Shown here piece after piece: positions 54,217 to 64,000 of a stretch of DNA of 64,000 bases. Source of the stretch: Glutinoglossum americanum. Lineage: Eukaryota; Ascomycota; Geoglossomycetes; Geoglossales; Geoglossaceae. The position numbers and the translations under genes were made by a program. The stretch covers positions 1 through 64,000 of the forward strand of contig JAGHQL010000146.1 of assembly GCA_020080175.1 (NCBI GenBank). The letters run 5' to 3'. Numbering within the stretch: position 1 is the stretch's first letter; each line of letters begins with the position of its first letter. The notes beneath the pieces were generated by a model, which did not search any database, was not told the DNA's origin, and saw only the letters and a program-made list of their open reading frames with translations.

Positions 54217-57200
54217 GGCATTAAATTGTCATCAAAACCAAAAAGATAAAGCAATATGACCGTAATTAATGAAGAAAATGCTGGTTACAGTTTGTATATT
54301 ACCGCTCCAGATGAAGGTGCGCCTTCTAAAACTCGTGTTCAGCAAGTCGATCTGCTAAAGAACAGCGGCAGATCCTTTACGACGGGCCGTTCTACTCACC
54401 AACAGCTGCAAGCTTTGTGATATACCATCAATAGCACTGACATAGCATCTTTGGGTGTACCATTGAGAACCGGACTCATTCTGACCCGCCCACCGGACTT
54501 ATGCTGTGCCGTATGAGCGTAGCTCGCTTTGCAGGGTGAAAAAATATCCTCAGGGTGCAGGTTGGGAACTAACCCGCAGCTGGATTTGGAGCCCGCGCAC
54601 CAGCGGAAGGCTTAGGAAGGTGAAGAGACACCAATTCGCTTCGAAGTCGCTTCTTGCGCAAATGATCTCGATTTAGACTGTCAATAAGGGCTTCAAGAGG
54701 CGCCTCGCATACTTAGGTAATGACAGACAGACAATAGGAAAGCTGGATAGCATCCCTGTGGCTACAGGCATCAAATTATTCAACGCCCTGTTGATGTCAA
54801 CGAGGTCTACCCCATTGGCGGAATTCAAGTGCAACCGCAGGAGAGATACATTGCAGAGTGCATAATTGCTACATATCACATGGATCCAAACGACAATCCA
54901 CACTATTCATCTCCCTTGTGGATCCTTCGATGCACGGCTGGGGAAGGTGTCGATCCTGGATGCTCGCCTAGCCCGTGGATTGGAGACGTTGGCGGCTATG
55001 CAGGGCTACGAACTTCCTTCAATCACTGTCTGCCACCTCTACAAATCTATCACCAGAGGTATCCCTACTCGCCCGTTTGTATTATGCCCTACCGAAAACA
55101 TTTAGCATCTCGTTCTTGTTGTTGTTCAATCTCCCTAAGAATACAAACCTAGCCGCCCGTGGAAAATACATGGTTTCCATTTTTATACTTTTCCGCCTAC
55201 CGCGCCGCAACCTCACGTTAAATTTCATGGCTGATACAATTTTGAGAGGGTGGTGCTCCCTGCTCATTGTGCTTTATCCTGGGTCCCTAGGCCGGTAGGA
55301 TCACCCTAAGTCACCTGTTAACATTAGAGCGCCAGAAAGAGAAGAGCTGTGGTTAAGAAACGGCGGTTCTAGAGGCACACTAGATACGGGCAGTCAACCC
55401 ACCGGCACCTTGCGGCCATAATTCCACACGATTGTAGGTTGCCGTCACGTTGTGATTCGTTGGGGGACGGGGACTAATGCCATCACAAATACGCGGTCGT
55501 GTGGCACAGCAGTCTGCCTTGTTATAGCCTCCTTGGCTTTTTCTTTTGGGATGGCTAGGACCTAGATTTGTCCGTTTACTCACATCTAGCAAGCTTATTT
55601 ACAGCTAGGCTGAGAACCGGCCTTACCTTTGTATCAGGTTAGCAGTTCTGTCCGGCTAATAAGGTCAAGGCGGTTACCCAGGCCAAACCCCGGATATGAG
55701 CTTAATCAACACAGCGACTCAGGCGCTTGTTGATCGTTAGATTTATAGCGAGATGCGCTGCAGACGCGACGCTGCCCTCTAAAAGGTCAGAGGATGCCTA
55801 CTGAACCTCTTCGTGGTAAGTTTCGTCGACGTTATCCTTGGCGGCCAGTCCTATACGTTAGACTGCGGCGTAGGATCCCTCAACCGTTTTCACACTCGTT
55901 ACCATATCATACTCCCTTTATCCACAACTAGGCCTCATGACCCAATTGCTATCCCGAACTGACCCATCAGTCACAAAACCGAATAACTGAGAGTTCGAAG
56001 ATGGCTCAGCTTAAGAATACCCTTCGAGAATGATATCCCATCTCAATACATTGTGGCCATTGCCTTCTATATCACGGCTAGTGAGCACACTACCGGGCCG
56101 CCACCAAAAAGATTAGATCCTGATATCCTCACACAAGAGTACATTCGGAAATCGGAGTTATCGCCCCTAGGTAGAGCTAGACTAGCTTCGGGAGGCGCAG
56201 CACACCGATTACAAAGAAAAATAGTTCCCGCCTAAGCAAGATCGTTTCCTTGGTTCTGGTAGAATGGCATCCCCGGATCAGTATGGGGGTCAAATGTTCG
56301 AAGAGTCATCCATCAAGGAAAGGTGACGGGGAAACCACAAATGAACTCGCACACAACGCCAAAGCGGTGCCGCAGCCCCAACGAATCCACACCATACGCC
56401 CCGCCTAGCTGACCAACAAGCAGAGTATCTCGGCATCTCTTATGGTCTCCATCCTGTCTAACTCGTGGGGGCCAGACACCAGAAGATTGCTTATTCCAGT
56501 GTCCGGCTGAAGAGCAAACATGGGGGAATCCAGTGGTTCCCATAACTAGTTGAGCCTTAAGCTTAGGGATTGGACCGCGGGCTTGAAACTCGACATCGCC
56601 ACGTCACAATCAACACTCTGGTCTCGAAGCCCGGGTATCTGCTCCATACGTTACAGGCCCCTACTCCTTGGAAATGCGTACTGTGCCGCTCGGGCTATCT
56701 CTACCGAAGTGCGCCGGATACAAACAATCTGCGGTGAGACGTCCACATTCCGTAGACTCAAAACGACGACACCCTGCATCCTAGTAACAGCAATGCTGAA
56801 AAATAATCCACAAGCCCCAAAGGGCTGAGACCGCCAAGCGGTATTCGTGCTGTATTCCAACAAAAGATAAAGCCTCAAGGCATAGTTCCAAGATTGCACG
56901 ATACAATGATAGCGGCAGAAAGGGATGAATGTGCAGTCATAGCCGATGGGCCTTGTGTGGGCGAGAGGATTTCCCAATATGTGGTTATCTCTAGAATAGA
57001 TGAGATCAAGGAATCGAGAAATATGGGTCGTGAGAAAATAATCATTTCTATCCATCCAGACCTCAGCCAATGTGGAAGCTCCCCATAACTCCATTCGACA
57101 ACGTGCGTGGGTACTGCCCTAGCACTAGACAGGGAACACACAAATGCGAAGACTTTCCGGAACAGTGAGCGTCTCCCGTAGCCGATGCGATGCATTTGAG

Positions 57201-57413
57201 GACAATTCCCACGATTGTACTCCGCAGTATCCCTAAACTCACGACCCTCCGCAACGCCGAATGTTCTACCCACTTTAATTCGCCGGCGATCGATTCACGT
57301 GCTCAGAGATATGACTAATGCTCGTTTACGCAGCGGTATTCGTCATTCACCAGGCAACTTCAAACTTATAAAAACTACCTTTGTCGGGTGGACAAACCCT
57401 CTTTCCAGCAGTC
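54217..57413. other. Gene-poor stretch, 3.2 kb
   Basis: No recognised gene. Short frames (for example near 54257-54420 and 54800-55150) look weakly protein-like but match no family and do not join by clear splice sites. No inverted termini, LTRs or tandem arrays were found. It may hold decayed genes, a long non-coding transcript, or the distal promoters of the SANT-like gene and atg3. Confidence 0.4.
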
Positions 57414-58560
57414 ATGAATGTGTTACATTCTACACTCTCCTCCCTGCGGGAGAGGTGGGCTCATATCTCTCATACCTCGACTTTTCGAGCAACTGGACAG
57501 ATAACGCCTGAAGAGTTTGTTCTCGCTGGCGATTACCTTGTGTACAAGTTTCCAACGTGGTCCTGGTCCGATGCTTCACACCCCAGTAAACGAGTAGCTC
57601 ATCTCCCTCCAGGCAAACAGTTCCTTGTCACAAGAGGCGTGCCCTGTCATCGGCGCCTCGACGAAAACTTTGCGGGTGATGCAGGGATTGATGAAGCTAT
57701 GGTTCAGGATGGTTTTGCGGCGGGAGAAGGAGGCGAAGGAGATGACGGTTGGCTAAGAACGGGGGGTCTAGCGGCAAGCCAAGAAGCGAAGGTTAGGGAC
57801 GTGAGAACAGTGGATGAGAGTGGAAATGTGGGAGAGAAGGAAGACGAAGAGGATGACGATATCCCAGATATGGAGGATGAGGAAGATGACGAGGAGGCTA
57901 TCATTCGTGACCCGAAAGGCGGTGCTGGAACTTCAGCGTATGCTTGCCACTTCTATCCTTCTTATATAGCAATAAGACTAACCTTACAGACCACTTCGCA
58001 CCTACACTCTCTATATTGCCTATACGGCTTACTACCGTACTCCACAGCTCTACCTCTCTGGATACCTCGCCACTTCGGAACCGCTCGCCCCTCATCTGAT
58101 GATGGAAGACATCGTTGGTGACTACAAGGATAAAACTGTCACCCTAGAAGACTTTCCCTACTTCGAGGGTGGCGTTAAGATGGCTAGTGTACACCCATGC
58201 AGACATGCCAGCGTCATGAAAACACTCCTCGACCGTGCTGATGCCGCTCTAAAAATTCGCCTAAGAAAGCACAAAGAAGGACAATCGGACACTGGGAGAG
58301 TCGAAAGCGGACTTGAAGGGCTGGTGGATAACACAGCAAATTTATCACTGGATAAGAAAGCAGGAGGTACTGGTTTCAATACGGGAGTCGCAGCTGCGGG
58401 CGGTAATGGTGGGGATGAGTGGGAGGTATTACAGCATGAGGCTGGCTCGGCGGAGGAAGACGAAGTAGCAATACGAGTGGATCAGTATTTGGTAGTTTTC
58501 CTGAAGTTTATGGCGAGTGTAACGCCAGGGATCGAGCATGATTTTACTATGGGTGTCTAG
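57414..58560 (+). CDS. atg3: Autophagy E2-like conjugating enzyme Atg3
   Basis: Transfers Atg8 to phosphatidylethanolamine during autophagosome formation. Two exons (57414-57937 and 57990-58560) with a 52-nt intron; about 364 residues. It starts [15 protein letters not shown] (the amphipathic N-terminal helix), then [27 protein letters not shown] in the conserved order, an acidic disordered insertion ([19 protein letters not shown]), and across the intron [20 protein letters not shown]. The catalytic cysteine is about residue 245, in [16 protein letters not shown] motif at about residue 319 fits the Atg8-interacting motif. The usual C-terminus [20 protein letters not shown] completes it. An in-frame ATG 33 bp upstream is less likely. 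Confidence 0.96.
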
Positions 58561-60888
58561 TTGATCGGGTCGCCGAGATCAACAGCTACCGCCCCTATGG
58601 TTTTGGTTGTATCCCTTTTGCATATTTTCCCATTACACAGCGGTGGTATTGGCTACATATAGTAACAGCTCTCTTTGCTCGGGCAAGTATCTCGCTGGTG
58701 TTCCCACGGTTCTAATTTGGCGGTCTAAATTTAAGGTATTCGATGGAGCAATCAATGGATTTGCACTTGATACCTTACTCATCCCCCTTCTTCCCCGGTT
58801 ACTCTTGTTAGTCAGCTCAAGTTGAGGCGTACTCCGTTCAGGCATCACGAACTGAGACCGATTGTGACCTCCTGCGACACCAGGTGCTGAACTTCTCTGT
58901 CAGTATTCACCTAGGCTCCAGCGGACACTTGGGTCAAGCACTGCGGGTTTTCGCCCATCACTTGGGGTTTCGGCTCGCCGAGGAGGTAGCATTTCGAGAA
59001 ACACCTGGAATTGTTGCCTCCTAAAAACGCCATGAGGGTTGCTCCGGCCAGGAATCCCTAACCTATGGCGATACGCTTAAGCATCTCCACGGTCGTCAAA
59101 CAAGAAGGGGGGCGCAGAGGCACGAGTCCACCAGTATCGGCAACCCGTATTTGGCCTTTCCGACAGCACGATTTAGTATAATCATCCCGAAACGAAGGGG
59201 CTTCGTTTGAATCCCAATATAAAAAGGTTATATCGGCACGTAGGGCCAAATGAGGAAGGCCACAAGTCGTGATATGTAATCATCCACAATTCCCGTCACG
59301 CAGAACAGCATAGAAGAAATTACCAATACAAAAGGGACACCAGCACCTGCGGTATGACCTTCGACGCTCCTACGGGTTCCTCTTTCTAGCCGGCAAACAC
59401 CAGCTGTAGCACATCATGCCCTCCACATATCCATCCCCACGCTCTTCCGGCACCCCAGAGCCGGCATGGGACCCGCGGCCCGCAACGGTGCCCCGGATTT
59501 ACCCAGGGGGGCATTAAATGCCCCCGGCGGCACAACCATAGACGTTAGTGCACCCATTACGGGTTTTGTAATTTCTGACAGGTGCGTCTGGGCTCTCGCA
59601 TCGGGTTGGGTTGGGTTGGGTTGGGTTATTGGGTTCGCCATGTTGCTTAGACGACCGATTGAGAGGTGAAGGGGGGGGGCCGAGGATGCCTGTAAGGGGC
59701 GGCCAGCAGGCTCCGGGCTTGAGATTAAGGGAGAAAGAAAATATACTTTGATTTTAATGGCGAACTAACGTACGAGCGTACCATAAATTATATGCACTAC
59801 ACACCTGCCTTGGTTTTCCGTAACTGGAAAGAGATCTTCTTTGAAATATACGTGTACAGGGAATGCGCAAGGCGAGGGCCCACTGTCCATATGCAGCCCA
59901 GAAGCCTCGGAATGTGCATCGGCATCAAGGATGCTAGGGGGTTACCACGCCCCTTGCTTCGTGGAGATAGATGACATATTCAAGAGGAAGGCGTGTTCTT
60001 GACATTTAACATTCTGGCACTATCAGACCCCTCTGAATAGTACATAATTAACTACCCAGGAATCCCAGTCGGAAACACCATCCAGCGGGACATCCAGTTA
60101 CAGAAACTAAAATGCAGAGTCAGTGCCAATTGATATGTCGCACCTAATTCCCTCCACTTCTAGTTTAAGTCTTACTAACCACCCTTTTCTTATTTCTTTT
60201 TAAGTACTCTCACTCCATTTATGTATAAAAAGTACTGCCCGGCTCCCGCAGGCGGTCAGCTAAAGCGCCTCCAATACAGAGAGAGAAGCGCTTCCCTAAA
60301 GGAGGATTCCACCCTCCCCTTTCCTTTACCCGCCCCTTCCACCTGCTGCTTGCTAAAACACCAAAAATAAAAATAAAAGTATTAGAAGAGCACAAGCGCT
60401 TCTCTACCATCGCCGAAAAGGGCAAACGAAAGGGAAGGAAGAAAACCTATACAAAGACCAGTCCAGCCCATAGCAACAAGAAAACCCTTGTTGTTGTAAC
60501 ATCTCAATAAGGAGAATTCTAAAATAAAATGTCCCTCCAGATATCGAGCTGACCTCCCGTGGAAAAGGAAGGAAAAGCGCGAGCTACGCAATTGGCGCCG
60601 CAAGCATAAAAGACATAAGAAGCATAACCGTCCCTGTCCCATCCTAATGATTTCAGTAACCCAAGTCGAATAGCCTAAGACAGCATTAATAAGTAAAAAT
60701 ACTTAGCCCCTGACGTCGCCCGAAAGCTGTTTCAAGGGTGCACATACACAACGTAGGTTAGGGTGGTATTTCCCAAGCCCAACAGGAAAAGAAAGAGAGA
60801 GAAAAAAGGTATAGAAGGGAAAAGCGAAACAAGTACAATGAGGGAACGGAAAAAAAAGACCGGCCCAATAAAGATGCCACCACGCCCG
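58561..60888. other. Convergent 3' spacer, 2.3 kb
   Basis: No gene is recognised. It contains a GGGTT x 5 microsatellite (59603-59627), a G-run near 59670, a small perfect hairpin (GGGGGCATT/AATGCCCCC near 59507-59525), and A/T-rich tracts at 60170-60240 and 60360-60380. Confidence 0.45.
59603..59627 (+). repeat. GGGTT pentanucleotide microsatellite
   Basis: Five perfect copies of GGGTT, followed by ATT and one more GGGTT. It is not the TTAGGG telomere repeat. It lies in an intergenic spacer. Confidence 0.8.
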
Positions 60889-62328
60889 TCATTCTGAACT
60901 AAAGCCAGTCGAGCCAAATGGCCTTCCAAAGTTCATGCTCCTCTTGAACCGAATCTGGACCTCAGATTCCGCTTGGTGATGCATATCAATAGACGCGTTC
61001 TCCCCGTCTGAAGAGGAAGGTGTCTCTGGGAAGATCTTGTGCGCCTCCTGAAGGAGCTTCGAGTTTAGCTGATTTAAAAAGGCGGCATCTTTCTCGCCAT
61101 TATTGGTGATGCCCAGCGGGGCCGCGAGGGCTGGATCTTCTTCTAGGGGAGAATCAGATGACAGGCCGTCTGGAAGAGGATAAGCGATGGAGGGGCGATG
61201 AAGGTGCTCGGGCTGCTTTGGGGTTGCTTGTTCGCTATCTTCGAGGCTGAAGCGCTCAAGAGTAGGAGGGGTATGTCCAGCATCTTTCTTCAGGTTGAAC
61301 AAACCTCCTGGCGATATGCCTGACGAGTTGTGGCCGCTTGAAGGTGATACGCCAGGAGATTCTGGTGGTGGCGGTGAGCGCACCTTTGCTAGAACTGCTG
61401 GATGCAGCGAGGAAGCTTTGAGACTGATCCCATCTAGATCCTTTTCAATCAGAGAAATGTCGATTCCATTCCCAACAATATTCGACGTCGGTTCTACAAA
61501 GCGAACACCGCTTTCAGAATCCTTGCGACCCCGTAGACCAGGTCGCTCGATGACTCTGTTTGGACTTATGCTCCCGTTCTCAGAGATGCTGGGTAGATGT
61601 CCTTCCTCTGACTTCTGGGGAGGCGAGAATGTACGGGTAGCCGAGTTCTTGTGTGAAGAAGATCCTTCCCAGAATTTGTCTCCCGTGTCGTTCTGTCCCG
61701 GCTGTAATCTAATGCTTCCACTAGAGCCTGCATTCCCAAACGTGCCGCGATAGTTCAGCTGACCGAACGTAGACACCGAATCAACCGATGGCCTCCCAAT
61801 AGTGGACTCTGACACCTTCCTTCCAGAGCCATTATTGCCTCCGAGCGCCGTCTCTAGTTCTCTTATCCGTTCATAGAGGGCCTGTCGTTCGGTCTCCCAC
61901 ATTTCCCGCTCTTGAGAGAAAAGAGAACGCTCCTGCTCAAAGAGATGACGTTGTCGTTCTAGGAGAGCCCGAGACTGGTCGATGAACGAAGCCGGGGTGA
62001 CATTTGATAACGTGGCTGATAGGCTCGGAGACGTAAAGGGCTGGCTAGAAAGCGATGGGCGAGAAACAGCACTAGAGATAGACTTCGCAGTAGAGTTGTA
62101 ATTAGGAGACACAAAGTGAGAGAGGTGGCCGTTAGAGCTCAAAATATCGGAAGGAGTTCTTCGAAGCCCTGTGTGCGCTGAGATCGAGGACCGCGTCAGA
62201 GGAGAGGTTAGGGTTTCTACCAAAGTTGTCTGAGTAGGAGACAGCGGTGGAAAGTTCTCGTTACCACCGGCGGGCAATGTAGTGGTCGGCGAAGGCAAGA
62301 AAGCAAGGGGAGAGGATTTGGAAGTCAT
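60889..62328 (-). CDS. Uncharacterised coiled-coil protein
   Basis: About 479 residues from the ATG at 62328 (MTSKSSPLAFLPSPTTT). The N-terminal 120 residues are Ser/Thr/Pro-rich. A short, strongly charged coiled coil follows at about 120-165 (SRALLERQRHLFEQERSLFS, then QEREMWETERQALYERIREL). The remainder is disordered, with conserved-looking islands (GISLKASSLHPAVLAKV; KDAAFLNQLNSKLLQEAHKI; a final VQIRFKRSMNFGRPFGSTGF). The layout recalls conserved but uncharacterised eurotiomycete proteins. No function can be assigned. Confidence 0.75.
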   Translation of the reverse strand: MTSKSSPLAFLPSPTTTLPAGGNENFPPLSPTQTTLVETLTSPLTRSSISAHTGLRRTPSDILSSNGHLSHFVSPNYNSTAKSISSAVSRPSLSSQPFTSPSLSATLSNVTPASFIDQSRALLERQRHLFEQERSLFSQEREMWETERQALYERIRELETALGGNNGSGRKVSESTIGRPSVDSVSTFGQLNYRGTFGNAGSSGSIRLQPGQNDTGDKFWEGSSSHKNSATRTFSPPQKSEEGHLPSISENGSISPNRVIERPGLRGRKDSESGVRFVEPTSNIVGNGIDISLIEKDLDGISLKASSLHPAVLAKVRSPPPPESPGVSPSSGHNSSGISPGGLFNLKKDAGHTPPTLERFSLEDSEQATPKQPEHLHRPSIAYPLPDGLSSDSPLEEDPALAAPLGITNNGEKDAAFLNQLNSKLLQEAHKIFPETPSSSDGENASIDMHHQAESEVQIRFKRSMNFGRPFGSTGFSSE

Positions 62329-63288
62329 CACTGAAGCATCTGACAGCAAACGGGGGACCTGTGGATTCACTCAGGAAACTGAGCTCTCTACAAATAATAC
62401 GCGATCAAAGACTGTACGTACCAATATATACACTTTCCCAATTAGAAGTAGTAAATTAGGTTACTAGCGATCAGACAGCCAGCCCATTGAACAATATCCG
62501 ATGTTGAAAAAAAAACAGCCTACAAGGGAATAAAAGCAGGCGACAGCGGCTTATCTCGAAGATAAAACTATCTCTTCAACCAGCGAGACTCTGGGATTGC
62601 TGGCAGAATGACATACTAGGGTTGAACCGCCTGCCTATTCGGGCAGAATAACTATAGACTTGGCGATTTGCTTGCTGTTGCTTGATTGGGCGGTGGTCAA
62701 CGAACTGGTGCACTGTATATCCTTTACTGCTGAGATATCAAACTGTGACTTACGAGCTCGCGGCCTCACGATAATATCTAAAAATAACAACGCACCTACT
62801 AGCGGAGCTATAGCAGAGATTAGCAGAGATAGTGCTGTAGGTAGAGAGACATGAATACCTGATTCAGTCTCCTCCTAATCCACATTAACATATATTGTAC
62901 AAAGCCATGATGTACGAGGGCTGCGGCCAAGTAGTGACACAAAACCAAATCCACCAACTTTCACATTCCACCCATGATATGCAATTCATATTCAGGTAAT
63001 AGCCTTACCGTCATTTCGAATTCTCCCGAGAGTTAATTCAATTGTATGTTTATTGCGATGTTCTATGGGGACTAGCTGTCTGGACCTCAGTTAAGGCTCA
63101 ACTAGTGGAGCAAAGCCTAAGAAAAGCCTAAAGTGCTAGGCTCTAAAATCCCTCTTGAATTCGTAGCTAAGGCGCGGGCCGTGCTCGCTTACAGATCCAG
63201 TTCTGGGTTAAGTTACCATCAAGTCAACCAGCCGTCTATATGTTCCCAACCACAGATCTCCGAACATGTTCTACGAAACGTCGAGTAC
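62329..63288. other. Intergenic, 1 kb
   Basis: This lies between the start of the coiled-coil gene and the 3' end of alg5. No gene is recognised. Confidence 0.5.
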
Positions 63289-64000
63289 CTAATCCCTCCT
63301 ATAAACCCCTAGCACCCACGCTGCCCTCAGCACCGCGAGTCCCCACGCCATCCCAAGGCTGTCCCAAATGACATTCAACTTACTACCCCCAACCTCCTTC
63401 CAGCCAACCGGGACCTCTGCGACGGGGATGCCTGCCAATTCGGCGAGCATGAGCATCTCGACGTCGAAAATCCAGCCTTCTGAATGCATGAATGGGATGA
63501 TGTAAGGCAGGCAAGAACGTGAGAAGAGCTTAAAGCCACACTGGGTGTCTTTGATTGCAGCAGTGGCGGTAGGTGTGAGTATGCGCAGGAGGAGATGGAA
63601 TGAGTGCATTAGGAAGTTGCGTAGGAAGGAGCGCTGGTTCAAGATAACTTAGTTTCATGTTTCGCAAGCGGGGATTGAAGCCGTACCTTAACTACAGCCT
63701 CGCTTCCCACCAAGTGCGCCCTGGACCCAACCGCCACGCCTCTACCCTGGGAGTCTTCAATCTTTTGACACTCCCCCACAAGCCGCCCTAGATCACTAAA
63801 TTTGCTCGCCCCATCCGCATCTGCAAAGACAATATATTCTCCACGTACGTGTCGCATGCCATGAACAACCGCGCCTCCTTTCCCTCTATTCTCCTCCAAC
63901 GAGATGACCCGTATTGCTCCAGGTGGAATCTGGGTTGAGTGATCGGGGTATGGCGTTCGAGGACCGGGAATAGGCTTAGGGTGAGGATATAACTGGTGAC
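63289..64000 (-). CDS. alg5: Dolichyl-phosphate beta-glucosyltransferase Alg5 (3' part)
   Basis: ER-membrane enzyme that makes dolichyl-phosphate-glucose for N-glycan assembly. The gene runs off the right edge, so the N-terminal membrane helix and the first GT2 motifs are missing. Visible segments: IRVISLEENRGKGGAVVHGM, GEYIVFADADGASKFSDL (with the DADG metal/nucleotide motif) and GVAVGSRAHLVGSEAVVK. A short intron follows at about 63640-63690, then RSFLRNFLMHSFHLLLRIL, IKDTQCGFKLFSR (family hallmark), EGWIFDVEMLMLAELAGIPV, VPVGWKEVGGSKLNVIWDSL. The C-terminus is GVYRRD. The order and motifs are those of Alg5 rather than dolichol-phosphate mannose synthase. Confidence 0.93.

Noticed and set aside
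57704-57904. Poly-Ser minus-strand frame
   Set aside because: Antisense shadow of the acidic insertion of atg3.
59603-59627. GGGTT array as a telomere remnant
   Set aside because: Wrong unit and only five copies in a gene-rich interior; a simple microsatellite.

Overview
This is a gene-rich stretch of a filamentous ascomycete chromosome, most likely a eurotiomycete (Eurotiales or Onygenales). The reasons are short GT-AG introns with CTAAC/CTGAC-like branch points, an ApsA/Num1-type nuclear-positioning protein, an Ssk1 response regulator, paired MARVEL genes, and an IVD/MCC leucine-degradation group like the one known in Aspergillus. The species cannot be named from the sequence alone.

Layout. 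Positions 1-7490 are a repeat graveyard: a hAT-like MITE with a clean 8-bp target duplication, other pieces of the same family, an unclassified direct repeat, and a nest of at least six solo or partial LTRs from two families inserted into each other. A Rap/Rsr1-type small GTPase gene (7490-8515) borders the nest. From 9065 to 17535 lies the leucine-catabolism group: mccB (minus) divergent from isovaleryl-CoA dehydrogenase (plus), an unrecognised acidic/basic protein, then mccA. From 18643 to 26193 come two MARVEL membrane proteins flanking a DUF4336 protein, then ssk1. A whi3-type RNA-binding protein (28050-29873) has a very long upstream region. From 32934 to 41838 lie a mitochondrial acyl-CoA synthetase, a flavin monooxygenase, a glycosyltransferase-like type II membrane protein and a Vms1/ANKZF1 peptidyl-tRNA hydrolase. 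The right third holds a DUF2439 protein, apsA, cwc24, a SANT-like protein, atg3, a coiled-coil protein and the 3' part of alg5, which runs off the window.

How the genes work together. IVD makes 3-methylcrotonyl-CoA from isovaleryl-CoA, and the two MCC subunits carboxylate it; all three carry mitochondrial-type N-termini. The acyl-CoA synthetase 15 kb away also begins with a clear mitochondrial presequence. The most interesting observation is a shared promoter word, CGGCTA-N4-CGG. By eye it occurs three times in 64 kb: between IVD and mccB, upstream of mccA, and 53 bp upstream of the acyl-CoA synthetase. It has the form of a Zn2Cys6-factor site (CGG direct repeat, 7-bp spacer) and predicts a common regulator.

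Limits: exon boundaries were worked out by eye from reading frame, splice consensus and protein-family memory. No searches were run.
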